From: Acidobacteriota bacterium
GTDB lineage: Bacteria; Acidobacteriota; Vicinamibacteria; Vicinamibacterales; CAVVIG01
Reading direction: 5' to 3'
DNA length: 13,696 bases
Assembly: GCA_003222455.1 (NCBI GenBank)
Contig: QHWF01000128.1
Span: forward strand, 1-13,696
Shown here: piece by piece, positions 1 through 6,602 of the stretch
How the letters are laid out: each line of letters opens with the position of its first letter
Numbering within the stretch: position 1 is the first letter of the stretch
Notes under the pieces: generated by a model
The model's database searches: none
Told to the model about the DNA's origin: nothing
Seen by the model: only the letters and a program-made list of their open reading frames with translations
Translations under genes and position numbers: made by a program

Positions 1-615
1 TTCTTCGACTTCGAGGATTTCGAGCGACTGGTCGCGGCAGCGAAAGCCCTGGATGCGAACGCCTATCTGATCGTGTTACTGGGCGGCGAGGCGGGTCTCC
101 GATGCGGTGAGATGATGGCCCTCGAATGGCCCGACGTGGATCTTCAGAAGCGTCAGATCTGCGTGCAGCGGTCCGAGTGGAAGGGCCACGTCACCGTGCC
201 GAAGGGAGGTCGACTTCGCTATGTGCCGATGACCGTGCGCCTCGCCACAGCGCTGCGGGAGCATCGGCACCTTCGTGGACGCCGAGTGCTCTGCTTACGG
301 GACAGCACGACGTTCTCCGCCGATATGGTGAAGCATGCTGTCGAGCGGGCGGCGCGCCGTGCAGGAGTCAACGAGAGCGGCGTCCATCGGCTCCGGCACA
401 CCTTCTGCTCCCACCTCGCGATGCGCGGCGCGCCCGCACGCGCGATTCAGGAGCTGGCGGGTCACCAGGATCTGATCACGACGCAGCGGTACATGCATCT
501 GAGTCCCGCGGCGATCGAGGGCGCGATTCGGCTGCTGGATTCCGCGGGAATCCCCCCGAATCGTGGCAACATGGTGGCAACGGGATCTACCGAGACGGCT
601 AACGTGTCTCGGTAG
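1..615 (+). CDS. Tyrosine recombinase/integrase, C-terminal catalytic domain (5' end outside window)
   Basis: Site-specific DNA recombinase of the phage integrase family, which cuts and rejoins DNA through a covalent tyrosine-phosphate intermediate. The frame is open from base 1, so the N-terminal DNA-binding domain lies off the left edge; 204 codons are visible. The full catalytic set can be seen, numbering from base 1: Arg34 in GLRCGE, the beta-hairpin Lys68 in VPKGG, His129 and Arg132 in HRLRH, His155 in GHQD, and the nucleophile Tyr164 in TTQRYMHLS. The catalytic half therefore looks intact. The stop at 613-615 lies 11 bp from the 3' end of a convergent tRNA-Asp gene, a usual position for an integrase of a tRNA-targeting genomic island or prophage. 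A GTG at 73 is not the real start, because conserved sequence precedes it. Element type cannot be told from this fragment; a XerC/D-like housekeeping role is less likely given the context. Confidence 0.9.
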   Translation, partial: FFDFEDFERLVAAAKALDANAYLIVLLGGEAGLRCGEMMALEWPDVDLQKRQICVQRSEWKGHVTVPKGGRLRYVPMTVRLATALREHRHLRGRRVLCLRDSTTFSADMVKHAVERAARRAGVNESGVHRLRHTFCSHLAMRGAPARAIQELAGHQDLITTQRYMHLSPAAIEGAIRLLDSAGIPPNRGNMVATGSTETANVSR

Positions 616-626
616 TGTGACTTAGT

Positions 627-703
<77 letters not shown>

Positions 704-720
704 TAATTCTGACGATCGAC

Positions 721-950
721 ATTGCAGATTTCAGATTGCAGATTTCAGATTGCTGGCAGATTTCAGATTGAAGAATTGCGTGCAGACTTCAGATTGTGAT
801 TTGTCACGTTGCACAATCGAGATCCGCATCTGAAATCCGCTGTCCAAAATCTCCTTGTCGGAACCCGGTCCTCAAATCACAATCAAGCTAAATTTCGAAG
901 CCTGCATCCCGTACCGAAATCTGCAATCTGAACTCTACAATCTGCAATCT
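721..950. repeat. Degenerate heptamer array, GATTKCA family, with inverted halves (copy 1)
   Basis: The spacer between the two tRNA genes has no ORF of note. Its left part is built of GATTTCA/GATTGCA heptamers. Its right part carries the reverse complement (TGAAATC/TGCAATC). A 17-base segment, TTCAGATTGCAGATTTC, occurs directly on the left and inverted on the right. The centre (about 790-900) is a diverged mix. The same family with the same layout recurs at 4819-5054. It could form a large cruciform or RNA hairpin. I see no promoter or coding signal here. Confidence 0.85.
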
Positions 951-960
951 CACGATCACC

Positions 961-1035
961 TGGTGGGCGGTACAGGATTCGAACCTGTGACAGCCGGCGT
1001 GTAAAGCCGGTGCTCTACCACTGAGCTAACCGCCC
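961..1035 (-). tRNA. tRNA-Val (anticodon TAC)
   Basis: On the minus strand the acceptor stem GGGCGGT pairs with ACCGCCC. The D-arm is GCTCAGTGGTAGAGC, the anticodon stem CCGGC/GCCGG encloses the loop TTTACAC (anticodon TAC), and the T-arm is ACAGGTTCGAATCCTGT. The discriminator is A and CCA is encoded (complement of 961-963). The first ten bases overlap the last codons and stop of the upstream membrane methyltransferase gene, so the tRNA may be cut from a read-through transcript of that operon. Confidence 0.97.
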
Positions 1036-1697
1036 TTACCATTGCGGATTGAGGATTGCGGAATGAGGATTTTCGACGATTCAATCCGCAATCCGCATTC
1101 CTCAATCCGCAATATTACACCATTATACGCTGCCTTCAACACGAGCAGCAACACCGCGATCACGAACCCGGTCACCGCGCGATACTCGCGATTCGTCATC
1201 GCCAGCGCCAGACTGAACCGGCGCTGCGTCCGCGCGGTGCTCACGACACGCCGTGCTCGCTGCGAATCGCGGTAGAGCTCATACTGCTCGCCGAACGTGC
1301 GCCGCAGATACGTCTCTTCACTCTTCATCGCGGCAGTGAGCGTCGTCACGAGGTAGGCAACGATCACCGTGGCCGCCGTCAGGTTGGCACACGCAACGGC
1401 GAGGCCGATCCCCATGACCGACGAGCCGACATACAGCGGATGCGCGACCCATCGGTACGGTCCCGACGTCGTGATCTCGCGCGCCTTGTTCAAGTGGCCC
1501 GCAGCCCAGATGCGAATGCCTTCGCCGACGGCTGCAATGCCGAGGCCGATCACGAGCGACCGTGGCGTCGGCCGCGCCAGCGCCAGCACGATCGCCCCGA
1601 AGACGAACCCGAGCGTGACCCGCAACCGGGCGAGCGCGTGAACGACGATGTGCCGGCGGCCTTCCCGCCGGCGCGGCGCCTCGCTCACGTCAGACAC
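1026..1697 (-). CDS. ICMT/phospholipid methyltransferase-like integral membrane protein
   Basis: Predicted multi-pass inner-membrane protein (223 aa) of the isoprenylcysteine carboxyl methyltransferase-like / phospholipid methyltransferase family. The family signature is visible: GPYRWVAHPLYVG in the middle, then EETYLRRTFGEQYELYRD, which form the SAM and substrate site in this family. Hydrophobic stretches lie near residues 27-45, 47-66, 92-130 and 168-188. The actual substrate is unknown; bacterial members rarely act on prenylated protein. The GTG start overlaps the end of waaC by 8 bp, so it is translationally linked to the LPS operon and may modify an envelope lipid (inference). The last ~27 residues, after KAAYNGVI, are encoded by a 31-bp-arm palindrome at 1041-1113, and the TAG stop lies in the D-arm of tRNA-Val. 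The original stop may therefore have been lost. A start at the GTG at 1688 is possible. Confidence 0.82.
   Translation of the reverse strand: MSDVSEAPRRREGRRHIVVHALARLRVTLGFVFGAIVLALARPTPRSLVIGLGIAAVGEGIRIWAAGHLNKAREITTSGPYRWVAHPLYVGSSVMGIGLAVACANLTAATVIVAYLVTTLTAAMKSEETYLRRTFGEQYELYRDSQRARRVVSTARTQRRFSLALAMTNREYRAVTGFVIAVLLLVLKAAYNGVILRIEECGLRIESSKILIPQSSIRNGKGG
1041..1113. repeat. Imperfect palindrome of GMGGATT heptamers inside the 3' end of the methyltransferase gene
   Basis: Arms at 1041-1071 and 1083-1113 (31 nt each) are reverse complements with three mismatches, around an 11-nt loop. The unit is a heptamer of the type GCGGATT/GAGGATT. On the minus-strand transcript it would form a long hairpin just ahead of tRNA-Val. 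There is no U-tract, so a Rho-independent terminator is not supported. It encodes the odd C-terminal tail of the methyltransferase-like protein. Confidence 0.85.
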
Positions 1698-2769
1698 GAC
1701 TGGGCTCGAGCGCGAGCCGACGCTCGACGGCGTCTACGACTTCCTCGACCGGGATGTCCAGCAGGCACATGCGATCCTGGGTGCACCGGCGGAGATGATG
1801 ACAACGGCAGACGGCGTCGCGCGAGACGGTGATGTCGCGCGCGGAAAGCGGTCCATTTCTCGCCGGCCGCGTCGGCCCGTAGATGCCGACGAGCGGGGTG
1901 CCGACGGCCGATGCGATGTGTGCGGGACCGGTATCGCCCGAGACCATGATCGCCGCGCCGCGTGTCAACGCTACGATGTCGGCAATCGTGGTCGGCGGCG
2001 CCAGCATCGCCGCGCCACGCGCAGACGCGACCACCTCGCGGGCGAGGCTCTCCTCACTTCCCGGTCCCCAGACGACGACCGACGCCAGGCCGTGGCGGTC
2101 GCCGAGCATCACGGCGACATCGGCCAGTCGCGCCGGCGGCCATCGTTTGTTCGGCCATGCCGCACCCGGGTTCAGCAGCGCGTACCGGCCAGAGGTTCGA
2201 TCCCGCACCTCACGCGCCACCGGTGACGAGACGCACTCAATCGGAAATTGCGGCGCGCCGACCGTGATGCCGAGCATCGTGAGCAGCCCGAGGTTGATCT
2301 CGACCACGTGACGAGTCTCGCGCCGATGGTAGAGGCCGCCGCGGCCAGGATCGTATGCGTCGGTGTAGAGCGGCCGCGCGAGACGCTCCCGCGCGTAGCT
2401 CGAGGCGAAACCGAGAACCCGCTGCGCGCCGGAGCTGCGCGCGAGCAGCGCCGATTTGATCAACCCCTGGAGATCGATCGCGACATCGTACCGCGCGCGG
2501 CGCAGCTCGCGAACCATGCCTAGCAGGGACACGCTTTCGTCGGGCCGGCGCCGGCCGCGCGGCTCATCGTCGGCTGAGCCCGACGCGCGATCGTTGATCG
2601 CCAGGCGCCGATCGATGACCGGCACGAGATCGAGAATCGCGCGATGCTTCGCGGCGACGAGCCAGTCGATCCGGCTGCCCGGAAAGGCGTGACGCAGCGC
2701 GGCCGCCACGGGAATGGCATGGACGATATCGCCCAGCGCGCCGAGACGGACGATCAGGAAGCGAGACAA
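1690..2769 (-). CDS. waaC: LPS heptosyltransferase I (GT9 family)
   Basis: Transfers the first L-glycero-D-manno-heptose from ADP-heptose to Kdo of the LPS inner core, on the cytoplasmic face of the inner membrane. The 359-aa product opens with FLIVRLGALGDIVHAIP, the typical WaaC N-terminus containing the conserved Asp14. Near the C-terminus it has SGDTGPAHIASAVGTPLVGIYGP, the nucleotide-sugar-binding block of GT9 heptosyltransferases, followed by a Cys-rich stretch (CRCHHLRRC). A basic/acidic segment near residues 60-80 looks like a lineage-specific insertion. The start is TTG at 2769: an in-frame stop lies five codons upstream and no ATG/GTG is available, while the family motif begins at residue 4. 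The start lies next to a heptamer array and shows no Shine-Dalgarno motif. The gene overlaps the downstream methyltransferase by 8 bp. WaaC is preferred over WaaF on the N-terminal motif, and a separate WaaF is encoded at 5616-6602. Confidence 0.92.
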   Translation of the reverse strand: MSRFLIVRLGALGDIVHAIPVAAALRHAFPGSRIDWLVAAKHRAILDLVPVIDRRLAINDRASGSADDEPRGRRRPDESVSLLGMVRELRRARYDVAIDLQGLIKSALLARSSGAQRVLGFASSYARERLARPLYTDAYDPGRGGLYHRRETRHVVEINLGLLTMLGITVGAPQFPIECVSSPVAREVRDRTSGRYALLNPGAAWPNKRWPPARLADVAVMLGDRHGLASVVVWGPGSEESLAREVVASARGAAMLAPPTTIADIVALTRGAAIMVSGDTGPAHIASAVGTPLVGIYGPTRPARNGPLSARDITVSRDAVCRCHHLRRCTQDRMCLLDIPVEEVVDAVERRLALEPSRV

Positions 2770-2773
2770 TTTA

Positions 2774-2867
2774 GTCGTTGGTCATTGGTCATTGGTCGTT
2801 GGTCGTTGGTCATTCGTCGTTGGTCGTTGGTCGTTGGTCATTGGTCGTTGGTCGTCGATCGTCGATC
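2774..2867. repeat. Tandem heptamer array, TGGTCRT family
   Basis: About 13 consecutive heptamers of GTCGTTG/GTCATTG type fill the gap between the adenylyltransferase gene and waaC and reach into the 3' end of the former. The last units drift to ATCGTCG. This array is direct only, without an inverted half. It resembles the heptameric STRR sequences long known from cyanobacteria (recalled, not searched). The adenylyltransferase stop at 2810 lies inside it. Confidence 0.92.
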
Positions 2868-3334
2868 GTCACTGTCGCCCGGATCCGTGATACCAGGTCG
2901 CGGGTCGCATGACCCTTCGGATCGCCGACGATCGCAATGCGGCCGCCATACGATGACACAACCGCGCGTTCGGGCACGCTGTCGACGGTGTAGTCCGTGC
3001 CCTTGCAGTGCACGTCGGGCCTGAGCGTCCGCAGCAGCCGCTCGACGGTCGGATCGCCGAACACGACAACGTAATCCACGCCGCGGACCGCGGCGACGAG
3101 CTCGGCCCGATCCGCGGCGGGAAGAATTGGCCGATCGCCACCCTTCAATGCGGCGACCGATCGATCGTCGTTCACCGCCACCACGAGCCGATCCGCTTCG
3201 GCGGCGGCGCCCCGCAGGTACCGCACGTGTCCAACGTGCAGCAGGTCGAAGCAGCCGTTGGCGAGCGCAATCGTCTTTCCAGCCGCGCGTTCGCGGACGG
3301 TGGCCGCCAGCAGCTCTGTTTCGCTAACGATCAC
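2810..3334 (-). CDS. hldC: D-glycero-beta-D-manno-heptose 1-phosphate adenylyltransferase
   Basis: Cytoplasmic nucleotidyltransferase that makes ADP-D-glycero-beta-D-manno-heptose from heptose 1-phosphate and ATP, equivalent to the C-terminal domain of HldE (RfaE2). About 174 aa. Visible motifs are NGCFDLLHVGHVRYL with the HxGH ATP site at residues 33-36, VAVNDDRSV, LKGGDRPI, DRAELVAAVRGVDYVV, and LRPDVHCKGTDYT. The frame stays open up to 3529, but that extension is low-complexity Gly/Arg/Ser from a 9-bp repeat, so the GTG at 3334 is taken as start; the RBS is weak (GGTGG). The C-terminus after RIRATV is repeat-encoded, with a 7-residue period (RRPTTND, QRPTTND). The kinase that forms the N-terminal half of HldE in Escherichia coli is a separate gene here, 336 bp upstream. 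hldE (partial) would be an alternative label. Confidence 0.88.
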   Translation of the reverse strand: MIVSETELLAATVRERAAGKTIALANGCFDLLHVGHVRYLRGAAAEADRLVVAVNDDRSVAALKGGDRPILPAADRAELVAAVRGVDYVVVFGDPTVERLLRTLRPDVHCKGTDYTVDSVPERAVVSSYGGRIAIVGDPKGHATRDLVSRIRATVTIDDRRPTTNDQRPTTNDE

Positions 3335-3378
3335 TGAGCCACCATCGAGTCGCGCCGTGACGGCGCACGCAACCAGAC

Positions 3379-3458
3379 CGCCCGACCGGCCCGGCCCACC
3401 CGACCTCCCCGACCTCCCCGACCCACTCGACCGACCTGACCTCCCCGACCTCCCAGGA
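3379..3458. repeat. 9-bp tandem array (CCGACCTCC type), first block in the kinase/adenylyltransferase spacer
   Basis: Degenerate 9-mers such as CCGACCTCC follow one another here, C-rich on the plus strand and therefore G-rich on the coding (minus) strand. This is the right-hand part, in transcription order, of the 336-bp gene-free spacer at 3335-3670. The same unit recurs at 3579-3702. Between the two blocks are a short different 9-mer array (3502-3527) and nondescript sequence. I see no convincing promoter. Confidence 0.8.
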
Positions 3459-3501
3459 CCGTATCCGACGAACTGACTCTGCCACACGGCTCGACATTCA
3501 A

Positions 3502-3527
3502 CGCAGAAATTGCAGAACTCGCAGAAC
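3502..3527. repeat. Short 9-bp tandem array (GCAGAACTC type)
   Basis: Three adjacent degenerate 9-mers, GCAGAAATT, GCAGAACTC and GCAGAACAA, lie between the two CCGACCTCC blocks. They are followed by an A-run then T-run (3528-3539) that could pair weakly, but the stem has almost no GC, so I do not call a terminator. Confidence 0.65.
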
Positions 3528-3578
3528 AAAAAGGTTTTTCTGTGGGTTTCGGAATTCCTCGTTGATCGTCGTGGCTAG

Positions 3579-3702
3579 CCCACCCGACCGACCTGACCTC
3601 CCTGACCCACCCCGACCAACCAGGCCCGCCTGCCCCACCAGGCCCACCCGACCTCCCTGGCCTCCCCGACTCACCCGACCTCTCCGACCCACCCGACCTG
3701 AT
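3579..3702. repeat. 9-bp tandem array (CCGACCTCC/CCCACC type), second block, running into the kinase gene
   Basis: About 13 degenerate 9-mers of CCCGACCTC/CCCACCTG type. The coding-strand complement is rich in GG and GGG runs with G-quadruplex potential. The last ~32 bases lie inside the heptose kinase gene and encode its C-terminal Gly/Val/Trp-rich tail; the kinase stop at 3671 lies within the array. Confidence 0.82.
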
Positions 3703-4807
3703 TCGCGCGCCGTCCCTGCGCCGGTCCCTGCTGCGACCAGCGCTCGCGCGTCGTATCGTGATCGGATCGGATGGCCTCCGAGAGCTCGCGGGCCGACACC
3801 GTGGCCGTCCCGCGCTTCATGACCACCAGTCCGCCGGCGTAATTCGCCAGCCGCGCCGCTTCATAGAATGACGCGCCGGCCGCGAGCGCAAGCGCGAACG
3901 TCGCGATCACCGTGTCGCCCGCGCCGGTGACGTCCGTGACCTCGTCCGAGCCGAAAATCGGAATGTGGACCGTCGGTCGCTTCGGCTCGAACAGCGCCAT
4001 CCCGCGACTGCCGCGGGTGATCAGCACCGCCTGCATGCCGGTGCGGCGAAGCAGCATTCGTCCGGCGCGCTCGAGAGCCTCCGCGTCCTCGTCCAGGTGG
4101 ATGCCGAACACCGCCTCGACTTCCGACTCGTTCGGTGTGCAGGCCGTCAGGCCGCGAAAGTCGACCAGCCGGTATCGCGAGTCGATCAACACGGGAATCG
4201 GCCGCCGCCGCGGCCGCCGCGCCACACGGCGGCGGACGGCGTCGGCGAGCGCCGGCGTGATCAATCCGGAACCATAATCGGACAGCAGCACGGCATCGCA
4301 ATCCTCGAGCACCGGATCGATCTTCCTGATCAGCGCAGCGCTCACGCGCTCGTCGAGCGGCCAATCGCTGTCGCGATCGATGCGGACCACCTGTTGCCGT
4401 GCGGCGTGAATGCCGCCGGCCAGAATGCGGGTCTTGACCGGCGTGCGGTATCCGCGCGTCCGAATCACGTGTGCGCGATCCACGCGGGAGTGAAAGCTGG
4501 CGACCAGCCGCTTTCCTTCGAGATCGCCGCCCACGAGTCCGACGATGCGCGCGTGGCCGCCAAGCGCCGAGACGTTGTTGGCGGCGTTTCCCGCGCCCCC
4601 GGCGACGAGTGCCGTCGCGTCGTACTTCAGGATCAGGACGGGCGCCTCCCGCGAGACGCGGGCGACCTCGCCGTAGATGAACTCGTCAGCGATGAGATCG
4701 CCGATCACAAGGATGCGCCGGCTGGTCGCATGGTCGGCCAGCGCCAGCAGCCGCTCCTTGCGTTCGGCTTCGCCAGGCAACGGGTGGACGGAACGGGCGA
4801 GCAGCAT
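3671..4807 (-). CDS. hldA: D-glycero-beta-D-manno-heptose 7-phosphate kinase (PfkB family)
   Basis: Cytoplasmic sugar kinase that phosphorylates D-glycero-D-manno-heptose 7-phosphate at C1 to the 1,7-bisphosphate, equivalent to the N-terminal domain of HldE (RfaE1). 378 aa. Motifs in order are ILVIGDLIADEFIYGEV (32-48), GGAGNAANNVSALGG (70-84, substrate loop), LLSDYGSGLI (174-183), CTPNESEVEAVFG (223-235), and DVTGAGDTV (292-300) with the PfkB catalytic base Asp298. Fused HldE proteins continue directly into the adenylyltransferase, whereas here the gene stops and the partner begins 336 bp later. The final ~10 residues (NQVGWVGEVG) come from the 9-bp repeat. The ATG at 4807 has no clear Shine-Dalgarno and is preceded within 11 bp by the inverted heptamer array. 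The beta-specific route is inferred because a GmhB-type phosphatase is encoded next door. Confidence 0.9.
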   Translation of the reverse strand: MLLARSVHPLPGEAERKERLLALADHATSRRILVIGDLIADEFIYGEVARVSREAPVLILKYDATALVAGGAGNAANNVSALGGHARIVGLVGGDLEGKRLVASFHSRVDRAHVIRTRGYRTPVKTRILAGGIHAARQQVVRIDRDSDWPLDERVSAALIRKIDPVLEDCDAVLLSDYGSGLITPALADAVRRRVARRPRRRPIPVLIDSRYRLVDFRGLTACTPNESEVEAVFGIHLDEDAEALERAGRMLLRRTGMQAVLITRGSRGMALFEPKRPTVHIPIFGSDEVTDVTGAGDTVIATFALALAAGASFYEAARLANYAGGLVVMKRGTATVSARELSEAIRSDHDTTRERWSQQGPAQGRRANQVGWVGEVG

Positions 4808-4818
4808 GGTGAATTCTA

Positions 4819-5054
4819 GATTTCAGATTTCAGATTTCAGATTGCATTTCAGATTGCATTTCAGATTGCAGATTGCATTTCAGATCGTTGATGTCAGATT
4901 GCAAGCTTCAGCTGGCCGATTGCCGTTGCCGATGTCAGCGTGTGAAACGTCCGGGTTGAGACTCCGACCGGGCAGCAAATCCGGATCTGCAATCACAATC
5001 TCCAATCCGATGTGCAATCCCAATCTGAAATCTGAAATCTGCAATCTGAAATCT
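4819..5054. repeat. Degenerate heptamer array, GATTKCA family, with inverted halves (copy 2)
   Basis: This array fills the 251-bp gap between gmhB and the heptose kinase gene. The left arm (about 4819-4890) is GATTTCA/GATTGCA heptamers. The right arm (about 5000-5054) is their reverse complement, with a 20-base segment AGATTTCAGATTTCAGATTG matched in inverted orientation. The centre is unique, GC-richer sequence. It is the same family and architecture as 721-950. The gmhB stop is 5 bp past its end and the kinase ATG is 11 bp from its start. Confidence 0.88.
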
Positions 5055-5058
5055 CATC

Positions 5059-5619
5059 TCACGCCAAAAGAATCCAGCTGACTGCCGCGGCGAGGTTGTC
5101 GACAATCGCATCGGCGGTCAGGTCCGGCCGCCGTCGGATCTCGGCGGCGCCGGTGCCGCTGCGGACGAGGATACCGCGCGCGCCGACGGCCTGCGCAAGC
5201 CCGACGTCGATCCACTTGTCGCCAACGACGAACGACCGCCGCGGATCCAGATCCAGATCGCGCGCGGCGCAGTCGACGAGGCCGCGTGCCGGCTTGCGGC
5301 AGTCGCAGGGGCGCGCGTACGCGGCGACGGAGCCCTCCGGATGGTGCGGGCAATGGTAATACGCGTCGATCCGCGCGCCGCCGGCGGCGAGACGCGCCGA
5401 GAGCACGCGGTGCGCTTCGTCAACGAACGCTTCGCTGAAATAGCCGCGCGCGACGCCGGACTGGTTGGTCACGACCACGACGGCCATCCCGGAACGATTG
5501 CATGCACGGATGGCGTCGACACTCCAGGGGAAGAGCACGAGTTTGTCGATCACGTCGAGAAACCCGACGTCTTCGATGATCGTGCCGTCCCGATCGAGAA
5601 AGACTGCGGGGCGGGTCAC
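5059..5619 (-). CDS. gmhB: D-glycero-beta-D-manno-heptose 1,7-bisphosphate 7-phosphatase (HAD family)
   Basis: Cytoplasmic phosphatase that removes the C7 phosphate of heptose 1,7-bisphosphate, giving the substrate of the adenylyltransferase encoded downstream. 186 aa, the usual size for GmhB. HAD motif I is FLDRDGTIIED (nucleophile Asp9, acid/base Asp11). Motif II is VVTNQSGVARGYF (Thr51). The structural zinc site is formed by Cys90, His92, Cys105 and Cys107 in CPHHPEG...RPCDCRKP. Motif III/IV is KPARG...VVGDKWIDVGLA. The GTG start at 5619 overlaps the waaF stop as GTGA. An open frame continues upstream to 5718, but it is a shadow of waaF and lacks homology. The N-terminal domain of HisB is related, but the LPS context and the short single-domain length favour GmhB. 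Confidence 0.94.
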   Translation of the reverse strand: MTRPAVFLDRDGTIIEDVGFLDVIDKLVLFPWSVDAIRACNRSGMAVVVVTNQSGVARGYFSEAFVDEAHRVLSARLAAGGARIDAYYHCPHHPEGSVAAYARPCDCRKPARGLVDCAARDLDLDPRRSFVVGDKWIDVGLAQAVGARGILVRSGTGAAEIRRRPDLTADAIVDNLAAAVSWILLA

Positions 5620-6602
5620 AGCGTCCTTCGCACGGCCGCGGCGACGGCCGCGGCATCCACGCCGCGCATGCAACGGTGATCGAGCGGGCACTCGCGCAGC
5701 ATGCAGGGACGGCACCACACCGGAAAGGTGACCACCTGATGCGCATCACCGAGCGGTCGGGTCGCGCGTTCGTCTGTCGGCCCGAACACGGCCGTGACGC
5801 TCGTGCCCGCCGCAGCCGCCAGATGCATGGCGCCGGAATCGTTTGTGACGAGCGCGCGGCAGGTGGCCAGCACGCCGGCCAGCGTCGGCAAATCGGTGCG
5901 GCCGACGAGTGTCAGTAAGGAAGGTGATTGGAACGCGCACGAGACTTCGTCTGCCGTCAGACGGTCTGCCGCGGCACCAATCATCACCGACTGCACGCCG
6001 TCCGCAGCCAGCGAGGCGGCGAGCGCCGCAAAGCGTTCTGGCGGCCATCGTTTCGCGGCGCCGTACGCGGCGCCAGGCGCCAGCGCGACCAGCGGCGCGC
6101 GGCCGTCCCATCCCGCGTCCTGGAGCAGCGCCGCTGCGGTGGCCCGCAGCGACGGCGACAGGGTAATGCGCGGCTCCATCGGTCCGTTCGGAAATCCAAG
6201 CGCGTGCACGAGCTGCTGATAGTACTCGGCCTGGTGCAAGCCGGAGGGTCGAGCGATCGCGCGCGTCAACAGCGTGCTGCGTAAATTCGCACGATACCCC
6301 CATCGTTCGGAAATCCCGGCGAGCGCCACGACGAGCGCCGCGCGCATCGAATTGGGCAGCAACAGCGCGGTGTCGAATCCCTGATTCGCCAGTTCGTTGG
6401 CAGTTTCCCGGAGGTGCAGGTGCGTGTCGATCACGAGGCTGCGTTCCACTTCGGACACCATGGTGAAGAGCGGTGCAATCGAGGGCCGCGCGGCAACGGT
6501 TATCTCCGCGTGCGGCGACCGACGACGCACATCGGCAATCGCCGGCAGCGCCATCACCGCATCGCCAAGCCAGTTCGGCGCGAGAACCACGAGGCGCTTC
6601 AC
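5616..6602 (-). CDS. waaF: LPS heptosyltransferase II (GT9 family)
   Basis: Adds the second heptose of the LPS inner core, using ADP-heptose, at the cytoplasmic side of the inner membrane. 328 aa. The N-terminus RLVVLAPNWLGDAVMALPA is the typical WaaF form (NWLGD, Asp13). LVALAPGAAYGAAKRWPPERF in the middle and VTNDSGAMHLAAAAGTSVTAVFGPT near the C-terminus are the conserved GT9 blocks. A Cys-containing tail follows (WCRPCMLRECPLDHRC), which is common in WaaF. The GTG start at 6602 overlaps the acyltransferase stop (GTGA), and the stop overlaps the gmhB start in the same way, so the three genes are tightly coupled. The longer open frame to 6701 runs antisense-free but out of family over the previous gene and is not used. 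Confidence 0.94.
   Translation of the reverse strand: MKRLVVLAPNWLGDAVMALPAIADVRRRSPHAEITVAARPSIAPLFTMVSEVERSLVIDTHLHLRETANELANQGFDTALLLPNSMRAALVVALAGISERWGYRANLRSTLLTRAIARPSGLHQAEYYQQLVHALGFPNGPMEPRITLSPSLRATAAALLQDAGWDGRAPLVALAPGAAYGAAKRWPPERFAALAASLAADGVQSVMIGAAADRLTADEVSCAFQSPSLLTLVGRTDLPTLAGVLATCRALVTNDSGAMHLAAAAGTSVTAVFGPTDERATRPLGDAHQVVTFPVWCRPCMLRECPLDHRCMRGVDAAAVAAAVRRTL

Noticed and set aside
2774..2867. CRISPR-like array of short repeats
   Set aside because: Units are 7 bp and contiguous, with no unique spacers of 25-40 bp and no cas genes nearby; the other arrays fail for the same reason.
3522..3542. A-run/T-run inverted repeat as a Rho-independent terminator between the kinase and adenylyltransferase genes
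   Set aside because: The stem is almost all A-T with a 2-base loop and no GC-rich part.
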